A DNA stretch of 64,000 nt, from contig NC_134398.1 in assembly GCF_050003625.1 (NCBI RefSeq), forward strand, positions 99,489,479 through 99,553,478, given 5' to 3'. Made by a program: the position numbers and the translations under genes. Below, one piece after another: positions 44,191-55,811 of this stretch (positions are counted from its first letter, which is position 1; each line of letters opens with the position of its first letter). The notes beneath the pieces are model-generated. The model was given only the letters and a program-made list of their open reading frames with translations. It ran no database searches and was not told where the DNA came from. Source of the DNA: Haematobia irritans (taxonomy: Eukaryota; Arthropoda; Insecta; Diptera; Muscidae).

Positions 44191-45900
44191 ACTTTTACTA
44201 CAACTAGTCTTTATAATGAAGAAGTGACTAATAAATAGTTTATTTATTAACTTCAGAAGATTTATAGAAATTAAAATATCCTAAGACTCATATAGTTCAA
44301 CTAGGACTATTATTGTTATAAAATTTGCACTGGAATTGGGCCTTTAATATACGAGTATTAAAGCGAGTTAATAAATCGTGTGGTTTGAAACGGCTAATCT
44401 TCTAGGTTGATTGGAATTTTGGAGTAAATTACGGGCTTCGCGATTAATAAGGTTATGTAGGCAGATAAGATGTTTTTCTGTAAATCTAGAGGTTTCCTCT
44501 TTGGTGGTGTTCATTTTTAAGTTTTGGTGGAGGTCACTATTTCGGATATACCATGGAGCTTTTACTGCTCTTCTTATTACTTTGTTTTAAAACCTTTGTA
44601 TTTTTTCGATAGAACAGTTTGCCGCACATCACCACTGTTGAATGTCATATAGTCATATTGGTTTTAATGCTAGCTTATATATATTGAGTTTATTATCTGT
44701 GGAGAGAACTATTTTTTCCGATTAACCAGCCTAACTTGCGTTATTTAATATTTAGTTCTTCGCACTTTGCAAAATGCATTTTCCAATTTAATTTGGAATT
44801 CAGTGTAAAGCCAAGAAGAACTTTTTCATTGCCTATTTTTGAACAGATTTGCTACCGTCGAGCTTTAGATGTACGGATACATCGACATTTTTTTCCAGAT
44901 GACAGTCAAACTGTGTCATCAGCAAATGTTCCAATGAAACAATCATCGTTAATTGACATATCTAGGGTTGCCAGATAATGGTTGCCGAAATCCGGGATCT
45001 TGCGCCGTACATTCCGGTATTTGTCGGGACACGGGCAGCTAAAATTTTTTTATATCAAACTTTGTTTGTTTTTTTTAATGTTGCTGATTCTGGAAAGTGG
45101 AAATCTTTTTCCATATATACACTTGCCGTTGTTAGAAAGTCTGTAGCTTCGTGCTCATAAACGATTCTTTCTGTTAACGGAATATTTTGCACTATAGACA
45201 TAATTTTCCTTATTTCGCAAGGTAATAAAGGATATATTTCTACAATGATATTTTTGCCATATTGTTGCTACAATGATATCTATAGCCAATATGGGTTTCT
45301 GAATATTCTCCTGAATATTTTTTTAAAGCAATAATGTTTAACAGCTGGCCAAGATAAAATTAGTATTTCGATTGCAATTTTCCACAGAGCTAACTATAAT
45401 AAGTGGTGGGCGAACAGACCTTGGCTAGGCACTCTGTATTGTGTTTAGTACTTTCAGCAACTGGATTTACAGTATCCTCGCCATGGCTTATCGTGCTCCT
45501 CATGGCTTTTTGTAGACTTATTTTATGCATTTTTTCTATTTTTGACCAGGATCCACTCGGTTCCTTTGCCAATTCCGCTTCGTCTGTTGCGCAAATTATC
45601 TGTCGGGTATTTCCCATTCATTAGCCATACTAATATTTGTACTAGTGGCTTCTTCACTACTTTCGCTATTAGTATTTGTTTCTTGAGTTTGTTCGAACCG
45701 TGATCTCAATGCTGCATTATCTTCATGCAGTTGACAGCAAATATTATCCTACGCTTTTATTCTTTGCTGAAGGTCAATATTGATTTGCTCCAATTCTTTG
45801 AGTTTTGAAACTCTGAAAAGGTTTAGGCTACTTCATGCCGTAACGGCTGATGGAGTTTCATCCATTATTCACAAATAACCCACAGTTCGTATATTATTGC
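44191..45900 (-). pseudogene. Jockey-clade LINE relic (ORF1 C-part and RT C-part)
   Basis: On the minus strand 45860-45170 decodes a Jockey-type gag-like ORF1 piece with coiled-coil Glu/Gln runs (LEQINIDLQQRIKA; NICCQLHEDNAALRSRFEQT) followed by a region like PPPIVIS…VEN. 44965-44330 carries the RT active-site region (GTFADDTV), then LGFTLNSKLNWKMHFAKCEE, LGWLIGKNSSLSTDNKLNIY, IRRAVKAPWYIRNSDLHQNL and FTEKHLICLHNLINREARNL. These are the usual C-terminal blocks of Jockey ORF2. Stops and frameshifts abound, and most of endonuclease and RT is missing. Open stretches on the plus strand are shadows. Confidence 0.72.
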
Positions 45901-46763
45901 GTACACTCTTAGAAAAATATGTTTTTCATATGTTCCGATATAAACAAAATGTGTTTCGGGCACAATTTTAAAACACAATACATTTAAGTGCAAACATGCA
46001 ATGTTCCTAAACTAACACTAAAAGTTTGGGACATCTATGTTAATATGTTAGAATATATTATGTTTGGGACATGAATGTTTCATAAAAATCATATGTGTGA
46101 ATGCAAACATGTATAAATTTACAAATTTCGACTAAACATACATATGTTGTGATATTTTATTCAAAGCGACGGAGAGAGTATAGAGAAAGAAATAGAGATG
46201 GAAACCGGGAGAGTTGACAAAAGATATCAACATAACACAGCGAAAGAATCAAAAGAGAACAATTTCTATGAAACCGCTTGTATGTTGTTTCGGAAAACTG
46301 GTTTATGATAACGCCAAAAATTTGATATGCTTAAGTCTAAATATTATTTAATTTGAATAAAGAGAATAGACATTCGGAACGAAGAGAATAGACATTAAAA
46401 AAAACAGCATGTGTTTTCGCCGTGAGAGCAGCATTTTATGTATGTGTGGACATGTGTTTTGTTTATCATTTTGGCATTATGGGCACAATTTTTTTCTTGG
46501 TTCGTTAAAAGGAATCAGGGGTCTTCATAAAAATAACGAAAGGGTACTATACTCTTTTTACAGTTGGAACAGTAAAATGAAACAAGGAGGAAATAGTGAA
46601 AAATTACACAGTAAAATGTATAAAAACAAGGTTTAGTTCCTCTTTATTAATAAGTAGTCCACGAGGAGTTGACGGACACCTTCAAATATAAAAGCGAGCA
46701 TTAAATTCGATTTTTGCAGCTAAAACAATTTAAAAAGTTTATTTTCTTTAAAATGAATTATTA

Positions 46764-47279
46764 CACTGAAAAAACAGTGAACCCACCAGGAAGAAAACTT
46801 TTGATTAATTTTAGAAAATTTTGAATATTTTTAGAAATTTTTAACTAAACAGTATTACAAGCGCTGGCATCGCGCCGATATCACAAAAATAAGTAAATAT
46901 TTTTCGACAAATTCAAGAAAATTTATTAGACATATATAATTTTTTTCACTTTTTAAAGAAAATTTTGTAGTTTGAAGGAAAAAATTGGAGTTCAAAATTG
47001 CAAGAATGTCTTTAGTGACATACGAAGTTCATCATGGACGCTTTTGTAGTAAAATTTACAAATTCGAAGAAATAATGAACTATTTTATGGCAAATACGAA
47101 TTTAGTAAATCTCTATCCTTAACTTGTGTATAATTTTTTCCTGTATTTTAGTTCATTTAACTAACGTACGCAAAAAATTATTAGAGTAAATTAAACTTTC
47201 ACCAAATATAATAAGTTCATGAACTAAAATATAGTTAAATTGGCTTTAGTGAAATAGTGAGTTCACTTTTTTTTGAGCG
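46764..47279. mobile_element. long-TIR DNA element relative, 0.5-kb deletion form (copy C)
   Basis: It begins CACTGAAAAAACAGTGAACC and ends GTTCACTTTTTTTTGAGCG, inverted to each other, with TA at both borders. Same ends as copies A and B at 7865 and 21185 but only 516 bp long. Confidence 0.85.
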
Positions 47280-47650
47280 TAAAGAAAAATAAAAGGCATT
47301 TTAGAGCGATGGTGTTAAATGCTAGTAAAAAAACTGTTCACGCCTAAATAAATTTATGTTTATATTATAAAATTATATATGTATGTTTATACTCGACTCC
47401 ACATTCTTCTTTTGTTAGAGTTTTTGAATTCCTTCCAAATTTTAAAGTTTTGTACCAAAAACAGGTTTTTGTTACAAAATTGTTATTTTGCAATAAAAAA
47501 TAATATGTTATCCAAAAATCAGTCAATTTCGTTTATATCAAGCACTGTTACTGACTATAAATCTTTAATAACCCACATTTCGAAGTTTCATTATAAAAAT
47601 TTAATATAGTATAAATATAAATGCGTAAATTAAAAAAAAACCAATGGTGT

Positions 47651-47777
47651 TCGGTCGGAGCAGGGATTGAACCCACGACCCTTTGCATGCTGGTGACTAT
47701 AACAGCTACGTAGCCCAGTGGATAGTGTGTTGGCTTACAAACTGTATGGTCCTCGGTTCGATTCTCCGTGCAGGCGA
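47651..47777. other. divergent pair of tRNA-like pol III modules
   Basis: The left module reads on the minus strand, with B box GGTTCAATCCC (complement of GGGATTGAACC, about 47664-47674), and is shortened. The right module reads on the plus strand from 47704, with A box TAGCCCAGTGG and B box GGTTCGATTCT (47755-47765). They lie next to each other inside the TA-target element. Cloverleaf pairing is incomplete, so I do not call them tRNA genes. Confidence 0.7.
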
Positions 47778-48087
47778 AAGGTAAAATTTAAATAATTTAT
47801 AAAAGTGAATAATTTCTTCAACATTATTTGTATTACGGAAAAAGGTGCCAAGAACTAAAATATTTCGTGGAAGTGAGAATTACGAGTATGTTAGGGAATG
47901 AGCACAATCGTCTTTGGGAAAATTCTCCCAAGCATATAATATTTTTGGGCTCAAAATGCTTCCAAACATATAATATGTTCACATAAAACAAATATGTTAA
48001 TGTTTCGGCAGTATCCAATAATATATGTGCTTCCTGCAAAATATGTTTGGAACATATGCTAAAGAGGCGATTTTTTTTGAGCGTGTA

Positions 48088-49464
48088 CGACTACCCGTTT
48101 CATTGTATCATGCGATCAACATCACGAGCGTGGCAGCGCTGTTCTGTCCATTATCTGGGTAACTAGAACAATTGTTTCTGTTTTGCTGAATTGATTCTTC
48201 TCTTTCTATCAGTTTGTTTATCGCTTTTGTTTATAGTTTTATACATTAAATATTGCCTACGAATTTCGTTTGTATATTTGTTTGTGTTGTTGTTGTGGTG
48301 TTTTCTATTGATCTGCAGTTTTTAATATATATTTAATATATATTACGAATTTATAAAAACAAGTTGCTACCGTGACACGAACCTGTATTTTCTCCTCCAT
48401 ACGCTTTAATAGTTGCCTTAGCACATTACACCACCGACAGAGTTGCCATAAGAACGTCTAACGAATATTTTAAGACTTTTCATGGCCAAAGAAAAACGAA
48501 ACCGTGAACGCCCGTGGACGAAACAGTGAACTCTCCGTTTCGATTTTTCGTTTCATTTTGTCACCGTCCGCTCACGATTTTGGAACGTAATTTTTTCTAT
48601 TACTGTAGGAAAAATGTCCTATATTCCAAAAATTTTGTATCCTTGACTTTTGAAATGATTGGATACTACTTAGTACGAGTGAACTAAAATAATTTCTATG
48701 TCGTATTCATATATATTGTAAGCTTTCTATAATAAAGGAAGTCAGATTTTCTAAATTTGTGGAAAACTGGTTTTAGTTACACAGCGTGCCAATTTGGCTT
48801 TTTTCCCGTTAGATCTGGCTTTAAAAAAAAGCGTTTAGCATTTTTCTGGCTTTTTTCATGATCCTCTTAGCGGTTTTTAGCCCTTTTTTATTTTCGACAT
48901 ATTTCTACTGAAATATGGACAAAAATTCGTTTTTTACTAACCCTTGCTGCCAGTATAAGGTTCTTTACATACTTCAATGATCAATTTAAGCATTACGATT
49001 CCTGCAGCTATGTGGATGTCTTCAAATATACTTGGAATTTTGAATACTATAATGTCTGTTAGTTGTAAAAGAATTAGAAAAGAAAAGAAGAAGAAATTAT
49101 AAGACATGGACTGAATTACTTTTTATTGTTGTATTTATGCCTTTGTTAAAAAATGTGCTAATATTGAACTAAAACAGACCAAATTTCTTTTATTACAAAT
49201 GTGAGGAAAATAGTCGGTTTCGGCCGATTATTGATTTCTTTGCCAAACATCGGCTTCCGCAAAAAAAGAAAACCGCTTCAAAAAATCGCTTCTGTAACAT
49301 ATACCCCAAACACATTCTGCTTCAAGAATATATATTTTCAGGATTGGTCCAAACAAAATATTGTTTGTATTGTTCAAACATATTATGTTTCACCTTGGAC
49401 TGGTAGAAAAATTTGTAATGAACTTTTCTTTGTGTATATATATTTTTAAGGCGCCAATTGGTTA
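48088..49464. other. no gene; dispersed repeat fragments
   Basis: 48590-48780 repeats the inner part of the TIR element at 37789-39144. From about 49300 ATATTATGTTT-type motifs resemble the 45904-48085 family. The 82-codon stretch 49201-49449 crosses such repeat sequence and is not supported as a gene. Confidence 0.45.
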
Positions 49465-50029
49465 CCAAGCAAAAAAAGCGTCGCCAAAAAAGTAATGAAA
49501 ATGTTGTTTTTGGATCCGGAAGTGGTGCAAAATTGACGCAGAAGCGATGAATTCAACATGGGCTTGTCATAGGACGGAAGTCCTCCATTTCAACAGCCGG
49601 TGCACTGAATTTGGATCACTTCTTTAGGTGTGATCCGAAATCAATGTTTTGGATGTAAATTAAACAATTCTGTGATATTTTGTCAAATAAACAATTTTAA
49701 TAATTTTTAATGGATTCTAACGCTTGTCTGAAACGTTTGACCTCAAATATTTTCAAAAATTCGCAATTTTTTCAGATTGGATTTAGAATTTTTTCGACAA
49801 AATTTAAATGATTTGTTCCATTTTATGAATTCTTACTCAGTTTTTAACCTATTTGAAACAAAAAAAAAGTTAAAATTACCCATTAAAAGTATGAAAAAAC
49901 CAAGTTATAAAAATTTGAATTAAAAGAACTTCCTGGGTAGTTAAAATAAAGAACATCATTGGGAGTACATCTTCTGGAAGTGCTTTTAAAGTTGTGTCTT
50001 TGGAAGAACTTCTAAATTTTTTTGCTGGG
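49465..50029 (-). mobile_element. CCCAGCAAAAAA-TIR MITE, copy 2 (inverted)
   Basis: The ends CCAAGCAAAAAAAGCG and TTTTTTTGCTGGG are flanked by TA on both sides (49463-49464, 50030-50031). The body is the reverse complement of copy 3 at 50253-50826 with high identity (AAGCGATGAATTCAACATGG; TTGGATCACTTCTTTAGGTG). Confidence 0.88.
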
Positions 50030-50252
50030 TACTAATTAATATTGGTTCTAAATTAATATATGTTTACACATATTAACATATATGTCCCAAACATGTTAAG
50101 CTAGTGTATGAACATTTTTTGCACTTAAAAATATTATATTAAAAAATTTGAGTTCCAAACATATAATTTTCACACCCAAACATATGAAAAACAGTCTTTT
50201 TCGTCCGCGTATGTACAGCTTCTGAAAATAAAAAAATATATATTATTATATT
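50030..50252 (-). mobile_element. end fragment of the CACGC-type TA-target family
   Basis: The right portion, CATATGAAAAACAGTCTTTT then CGTCCGCGTATGTAC, is the inverted counterpart of the left end at 45904. It separates the two inverted MITEs. Confidence 0.5.
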
Positions 50253-50826
50253 CCCAGCAAAAAAAATTTGGAAGGTCTTCCAAAGGCACAACTTTAAAAG
50301 CACTTTCAGAAGATGCACTCCCAATGATGTTCTTTATTTTAACTACCCAGGCAGTTATTTTAATTCAATTTTTTATAACTTGTTTTTTTCATACTTTTAA
50401 TGGGTAATTTTAACTTTTTTTGTTTCATGTATGTTAAAAACACAGTAAGAATTCATAAAATGGCACAATTTATTTAAATTTTGTCGAAAAAAATGCTAAA
50501 TCCAATCTGAAAAAATTGTGAATTTTTGAAAATATTTGATGTCAAACGTTTCCGAGAAGCGGTAGAATCCATTACAAATTATAAAAAATTAAAAAAATTG
50601 TGTATTTGACAAAATATTACAGAATTTTTTAATTTACATCCAAAATATTGAATTCGGAGCACACCTAAAGAAGTGATGCAAATTCAGTGCAACGGCTGTT
50701 GAAATGGAGGACTTCCGTTCTATGACAAGCCCATGTTAAATTCATCACTTCTGCGTCAATTTTGCACCACTTCTGGATCCAAAAAGAACATTTTCATTAC
50801 TTTTTTGGCGACGCTTTTTTGCTGGG
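50253..50826 (+). mobile_element. CCCAGCAAAAAA-TIR MITE, copy 3
   Basis: Ends CCCAGCAAAAAAAATTTGG and GGCGACGCTTTTTTGCTGGG. The body includes AAGGCACAACTTTAAAAGCA, GAAGTGATGCAAATTCAGTG and CACTTCTGGATCCAAAAAG. The flank is TT on each side. It forms a long inverted repeat with copy 2. No coding capacity. Confidence 0.88.
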
Positions 50827-51775
50827 TTGTCTTCATTAACTTGGATCGACCAAAATAATTGATCGATTTTTGGAATTTTTACCAAAAATTTGTTTAAGTA
50901 AGCGAAATTGGATGAAATAACCCGCTGGTACAAGGAACTAGTTTTGTTCCAGAATGTAGCCACACATTGAGTAAAGTGTAGTAGCTCTACTTCTGATTAC
51001 GTTCAATGGGGTTGAGTGGCGAATTTAACATGTACATGTCCTACGTTTCGATTACTGATTCACCGTATCAGAACTAGTTGTTTAGTTATTTGAGTTGTGG
51101 TAGTAGAACGAAACCATTGAGCAATGATTCCTAAACGATTACATTTTAATAATATATGGTCCAACGTTTGAATAACTTCAAAAGCTCAGAAAAATAATTT
51201 GTTTTTAATTAAGTTTTTATTTATTTAATAAAAATAATTAGTATAAAATATAAATCTTAAAAAAAATGTGAATACTAAAAGTTTAGCTTAAATAAAAATT
51301 TGAGTCGTTCCGCTCCAATTTTAAGTTACCTTTTTTTCTGAAATTGGACTGCATTTCTCATTGGGTAACTACTGTCCCTGGAATGGAATCTAAAATTTAG
51401 AAAAATAAAATAATTTCTTAATATAACTAATAATTGACGTACTTACCAAATATATGAAACAAAACCGATCCGAACCCCACCAAACTTAGAGAAAGACTGA
51501 CAAATATGTTTTATATTTTTTTACTTTTCACCGTTGAATTACGGTACTCTCAGAATTCTTAATTCCAGTGTGTATAGGACCCCTTCCAATTACTTTGTAT
51601 GCAGAAAGGAGTTAGTATACTAAATTATTGGTAAAGAACCAACTACATTGTGCAGAATTATACTTCCAACACCACGGCGAAACGATCTCGTGTCTGATCA
51701 TTAACAAATGTTTGGCTTCGACAAAAGCGAGTGTGGTTGCACTAATAGTCTATCGCTTATTGAATTTGTCTTCCT
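50827..51775. other. no gene recognised
   Basis: AT-rich spacer. I see no ORF, repeat boundary or RNA gene that I can support. Confidence 0.5.
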
Positions 51776-52104
51776 TGTTTAGTTTTCTAAACATGCACTA
51801 TCTGTGATATGTGTATTTGGGGTAGACAGGGTTTATGGCAGACAATTAAAATAAAAATAAAAACGCATTACATATACAGCGGTGGCTGATAACTGATGTG
51901 CTGCACATGTGTGGCCATAGAATCTTATCTAAGGGATAACAAATACAAGATAGTGTTGTATAAGTATTTGCTTATCTTTACTTTTTAAGAATATTTAGAT
52001 TGTAGCTAGTTTAAGATTTAGTATATAAGGATGAATATTTTTTTGAATAAATTAGTGACTTACAACCACTCAATCGTGTAAGAAGTTAATTTTATTTCTT
52101 TACA
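51776..52104 (+). repeat. 5' LTR
   Basis: 329 bp, starts TGTTTAGTTTTCTAAAC and contains TTTAGTATATAAGGATGAAT, a likely TATA-type promoter (TATATAA), near 52019. Confidence 0.88.
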
Positions 52105-52394
52105 TTTTGGTCCTTCGAACCGGATCGAGTTTTCCCCCACCCGTGGTAAGAGACTCTAACGGTAAAAATAAGCCTTTCGAACGTATTGGAGGCAAGATCT
52201 GCACAGGGTTGCAGTAAGGGAATTCAATCCTTAGATTGGAAATCCTGCACACTTGCGTTCATTAGGGAACCCCGGAGTAAAGAACAACAACTTATTGGAG
52301 AATTAGATTGCTAGGAAGCATCTAATGAATAGAGTAATGGAACCGAAATCTATAATGGGATTGGAGAGGAGGTTCCAGTGGCAAGTCGGGAGAC

Positions 52395-52625
52395 TTGAAG
52401 ATAGATTGTGTGAATGCCAACAATTTAAACAATTTTTTCGGAGAACTGTTGAAGACTAAGCATTGCTTGGATTTGGAATTCACTAAATTGCAAAATATAA
52501 TGGATGCAATGGTGGTTGCCGATTTGGATTCTGAGGAAGTGATTGGACTCTTTGAGCTTATGGAGGATCTGTACGACGATCTGATCTACATCTCCTTAGG
52601 AGATGTAGATCAATGGAGGCTATAA
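52395..52625 (+). CDS. LTR mini-element ORF A (gag-like fragment?)
   Basis: 76 residues, acidic and leucine-rich: LNNFFGELLKTKHCLDLEFT … MDAMVVADLDSEEVIGLFEL. It ends QWRL. No family recognised. It overlaps ORF B by 13 bases in another frame, an arrangement reminiscent of frameshift- or reinitiation-coupled retroelement ORFs. It may be a remnant of a BEL/Pao gag N-terminus. Upstream the leader is about 290 bp. Confidence 0.5.
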   Translation: MKIDCVNANNLNNFFGELLKTKHCLDLEFTKLQNIMDAMVVADLDSEEVIGLFELMEDLYDDLIYISLGDVDQWRL

Positions 52626-53440
52626 GGAGGGCTAGAGAAAGGCGAAAACAAATTGAGGCAACCTCTAATGGACAAAATGCTGATGTGAAGTCGACCTATA
52701 TTAATCGACAAGAGGTCATAAATAAGGAATGGCCAAGAGAAAAGCCATTGGTGCAGGAATCATGCTCCAATGGAAGGAGCTCCGACACAGAACCTACTAT
52801 ATGGGTTTACCGGAATAGATCAGATGAGTCATACTCGATTAGAAGGAGCCCTGATGTCAATCCTACTATTTGGCCATCAAATGAGAAGCAGATGCCTACA
52901 AAAACTCAAGTTGATGGTACTGCTCCCATCGAAACTGATGGTACTGCTGCTGCACAAGCCGAAAGAGCAGCCGATGCTGAAGAGTCTGGTCCAGCCGCAA
53001 CTGAAGAAGGTATTGATGAACCACAAAAAGGCGTCAAATCATCTGAGATTCTGGGAGAATCTCTTAATGTTTCTGTTTTATCTTTACAGGAAGAAAAGTT
53101 TTCATCTGAGAGTCAAGATGACATGGAGACTACAAAGGTGGAAAGAGGAGCTACTGTTGCAGAAAGAGCAACATATCCAAGACATGGGCGCAAGGAGTGT
53201 TCAGCAAAAAGGCAAGGTAGTCAATTACCCACCACTAAAGGCAGCACGCACGGTAAAGAAGTTTCGTGTAATAGATCCGAGAAACGAAATGCAGAGTTGG
53301 TGCGTTCTACATTTGCAATAATCTACAAGGAGCGGTCTACTAATGATGGGTGCAGTTTGCTCAGCGAAGGAATAACCAGAAGAGAGTCAGTGCTGCTTTG
53401 GCGAAGGAAGAAGAAAGAGCCAGACCGGTCACATGTTTGA
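52613..53440 (+). CDS. LTR mini-element ORF B, unknown Ser/Glu/Thr-rich protein
   Basis: 275 residues, intact. A basic start (RRARERRKQIEATSN) is followed by a repeat-like pair of blocks (SSDTEPTIWVYRNRSDESYS and SPDVNPTIWPSNEKQM). Then comes an Ala/Glu-rich stretch (AAAQAERAADAEESGPAATE), Ser/Glu-rich region, and a basic tail (RRKKKEPDRSHV). It looks intrinsically disordered. I see no zinc knuckle, protease or polymerase motif. An ORF in the next frame (52770-53321) runs parallel and is likely a shadow. Function unknown; possibly a gag-derived or captured sequence carried by the LTR element. Confidence 0.5.
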   Translation: MEAIRRARERRKQIEATSNGQNADVKSTYINRQEVINKEWPREKPLVQESCSNGRSSDTEPTIWVYRNRSDESYSIRRSPDVNPTIWPSNEKQMPTKTQVDGTAPIETDGTAAAQAERAADAEESGPAATEEGIDEPQKGVKSSEILGESLNVSVLSLQEEKFSSESQDDMETTKVERGATVAERATYPRHGRKECSAKRQGSQLPTTKGSTHGKEVSCNRSEKRNAELVRSTFAIIYKERSTNDGCSLLSEGITRRESVLLWRRKKKEPDRSHV

Positions 53441-53576
53441 TGTTTTGTTGTGTTACGCTATAAGAATTTAGCGTAAAGTATAATTAGTTTTTTAAAAATT
53501 GTGTATTCTGTTTAGAATAAGAGTTTTGATAGGAGATCATATTTGGTATAAATGTATCATGAGGCACCTCGCAGAA

Positions 53577-53909
53577 TGTTTAGTTTTCTAAACATGCACT
53601 ATCTGTGATATGTGTATTTGGGGTAGACAGGGTTTATGGCAGACAATTAAAATAAAAATAAAAACGCATTACATATGCAGCGGTGGCTGATAACGTACTG
53701 ATGTGCTGCACATGTGTGGCCATAGAATCTTATCTAAGGGGTAACAAATACAAGATAGTGTTGTATAAGTATTTGCTTATCTTTACTTATTAAGAATATT
53801 TAGATTGTAGCTAGTTTAAGATTTAGTATATAAGGATGAATATTTTTTTGAATAAATTAGTGACTTAGAACCACTCAATCGTGTAAGAAGTTATTTTTAT
53901 TTCTTTACA
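53577..53909 (+). repeat. 3' LTR
   Basis: 333 bp copy of 51776-52104. It differs, for example, in GATAACGTACTGATG versus GATAACTGATG. Confidence 0.88.
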
Positions 53910-54636
53910 TCTTTTTCTATTTTCTTTCATTTCTTACTTTTTGGGCTTAATGGCGTCATAATGAACATGTGTTGAATTTTGCTCTGATTACTGCTTACCG
54001 TCATGTATTCAATGATTTTTTGTACTGATTCCAAATTTATGAATATTTGTTGCTGGGCTGTGGAGTCGGAGTCTGAAAATTTCGCTGGAACTTCAACTCC
54101 GGCCAAACCTAAATTTTAAAAACACTTTATATTTTTGTAACTAAACATATATTAACGAAAATTTTATTCTATTGAATGCTTCAATCGATAAGTGACTGTA
54201 ATTGGGGTGCAACTTCTAATAATTGAGATTTTTCTACGTTTTCTAGAAGGTTTGACGAAAAGATAGGTTGAATCGATCCCTTGTAATGCCATAAAACTCA
54301 ATTTGTAACATTTCTAAATATCGATCTTAATTTTTAATTGTTATTGATTTCACGCTCACATAAACCGATTTGATATCTTGAGGGTTTATGTTAGGTTAGG
54401 TAAGTCTTGTTGTTGTTGGTCTACCATTTTTGCCAGTCTGAAATTTTCCCAGAATTTGGGATCCCTAATCAAATATTAAAAATATGAAACCTGTGGGTTC
54501 AGATTTTGAAATAGCCTTACATAAGGCTATGCTTGAGCGCATATAAGCCTCCACATTTCTTTGATTTGACTAGAATTTGTATCGTAGTTTTATTTTGGGG
54601 CAACAAAATCGAATTACTGTGTTTTTATAGATATCG
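53910..54636. other. no gene recognised
   Basis: AT-rich spacer. TGGAGTCGGAGTCTGAAAAT near 54060 is GC-richer but unassigned. Confidence 0.45.
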
Positions 54637-54858
54637 CTATTTATACCCTACGCCACACTGTGGAACAGGGTACTATAACTGTATTATATATTTTCAACAC
54701 CCAGAAGGAGACGATATAGACACAGGGTGTCTTTGGTCTGAGTTGATCTAGCTATGCCCGTCTGCATGTGAGCACATTTGATTTTCCAATACTATAATAC
54801 ATATCTATCGACCGATAAATCATAAATACACTTTTGCGAAATTGCATAAAAATGGCTT
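54637..54858. repeat. family B Helitron-like unit, left half
   Basis: TACCCTACGCCACACTGTGG, CACCCAGAAGGAGACGATAT and TCGACCGATAAATCATAAAT match the family B units. The remaining part (GATTTAAATAAC…) continues at 56724 after the element at 54861-56723. Confidence 0.8.
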
Positions 54859-55625
54859 TACCCAGCAAAAACTCTCATTACCCGGTAATCTTGTAGGTAA
54901 ACCTGTTTAAAAATTAATAACCACTTATTAATTGGCATCGTTACGGATTACATTTACATACGCATGTCCTAGGAGGAAAGTAATTCTCCCCAGGCATACC
55001 TTTGGCCATGAAATAAGTAGTGCTTTTAAAGCATATAATCACCTAATATGTAATCACTTATTCGTAGATGTACCAAAGTTTTCAAAATAGCCACTTATTG
55101 TATCAGGCTACCAAATCTAGCCGATTACAAAATATGGCGAGTAATGCTGTAATATGAACATTACTTGAATAGAAACGAATATTGTAGAAATAAACAAAAA
55201 TGTAACAAATCGTCTAAATAAGATTAAACGCAAATTCATTTCACATTTAAAATAGGGAGTTGTTGTTTAAGGGAGTCGGATTCGTGAATTACGTTATAAT
55301 ATACCTACACGCAAAGAAAAAAAACGTTTGGAAAACGTGTACCGAAAACGTTTTTCTTTTGTTAGAGTTTTTTGAATTGCTTCGAAAATTTTAAACTTTT
55401 ACCACCAAAAAAATTCGTTTGTTACAAAGTTTTTATTTTTTCAATAAAAAAAGTTATTTTTTAAACAACAACAGAGTCCATTTCGTTTATATCAAACACT
55501 CTTCTTTTCTGACTTTTGGTCTTTAATAAAACACATTTTACAGTTCAAAATTTAAGATAGTTGAACATTTTTTTCGGAATCTTCGGAACATATGTAGAAT
55601 GTATGTAACAAAAAAAAAAAAACTT

Positions 55626-55698
55626 TGGTCGAGCAGGGATCGAACCCACGACCCTTGGCATGAGAGTCAGACGTAGCAACCACTGCTCCACGGTGCCA
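55626..55698 (-). other. tRNA-like pol III module, minus strand
   Basis: On the minus strand it reads GGCACCGTGGAGCAGTGGTT … AAGGGTCGTGGGTTCGATCC … GACC, with A-box-like and B-box (GGTTCGATCCC) promoter elements. It is clearly related to the head of the SINE at 14211-14285. The acceptor stem does not pair, so this is not a functional tRNA. Confidence 0.72.
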
Positions 55699-55811
55699 AA
55701 CTAAATGTTTGTTTCTGTTAAATAAACTTTGTTTATTCGGTTCGTGGGCGCCGCAAGCTATGCTATATAAATATAACTTATATGCATATTTATCTCTTGA
55801 TGACCATAACA

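Larger units (their letters stand above)
45904..48085. mobile_element. TA-target DNA element with tRNA-like modules (large copy)
   Basis: The ends CACTCTTAGAAAAATATG and TTTTTTTTGAGCGTG are imperfect inverted repeats flanked by TA (45902-45903 and 48086-48087). It is rich in ATATGTTT/AAACATAT motifs. Within it lie a nested 0.5-kb TIR element (46764-47279) and a pair of tRNA-like modules (47651-47777). The stretch after the modules matches the element at 55308-56203 (AAAAAGGTGCCAAGAACTAA; TCGTGGAAGTGAGAA). No transposase. Open stretches such as 46409-46636 and 47379-47609 are unsupported. Confidence 0.75.
51776..53909 (+). mobile_element. compact non-autonomous LTR retrotransposon, BEL/Pao-like primer site
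   Basis: Two direct LTRs, 51776-52104 and 53577-53909, begin TGTTTAG and end TTTCTTTACA. They differ by about five substitutions and a small insertion, so the insertion is young. After the 5' LTR comes TTTTGGTCCTTCGAACCGGA, the leader motif I associate with BEL/Pao elements. The 1.47-kb interior has two overlapping ORFs and no RT, RNase H or integrase. Clear target duplication was not found (TTCCT before, TCTTT after). Confidence 0.85.

Noticed and set aside
52770..53321. 183-codon ORF in the second frame of the LTR mini-element
   Set aside because: Fully nested in ORF B and leucine/lysine-biased as expected for a frame shadow; ORF B has the better start and composition, though I cannot exclude dual coding.
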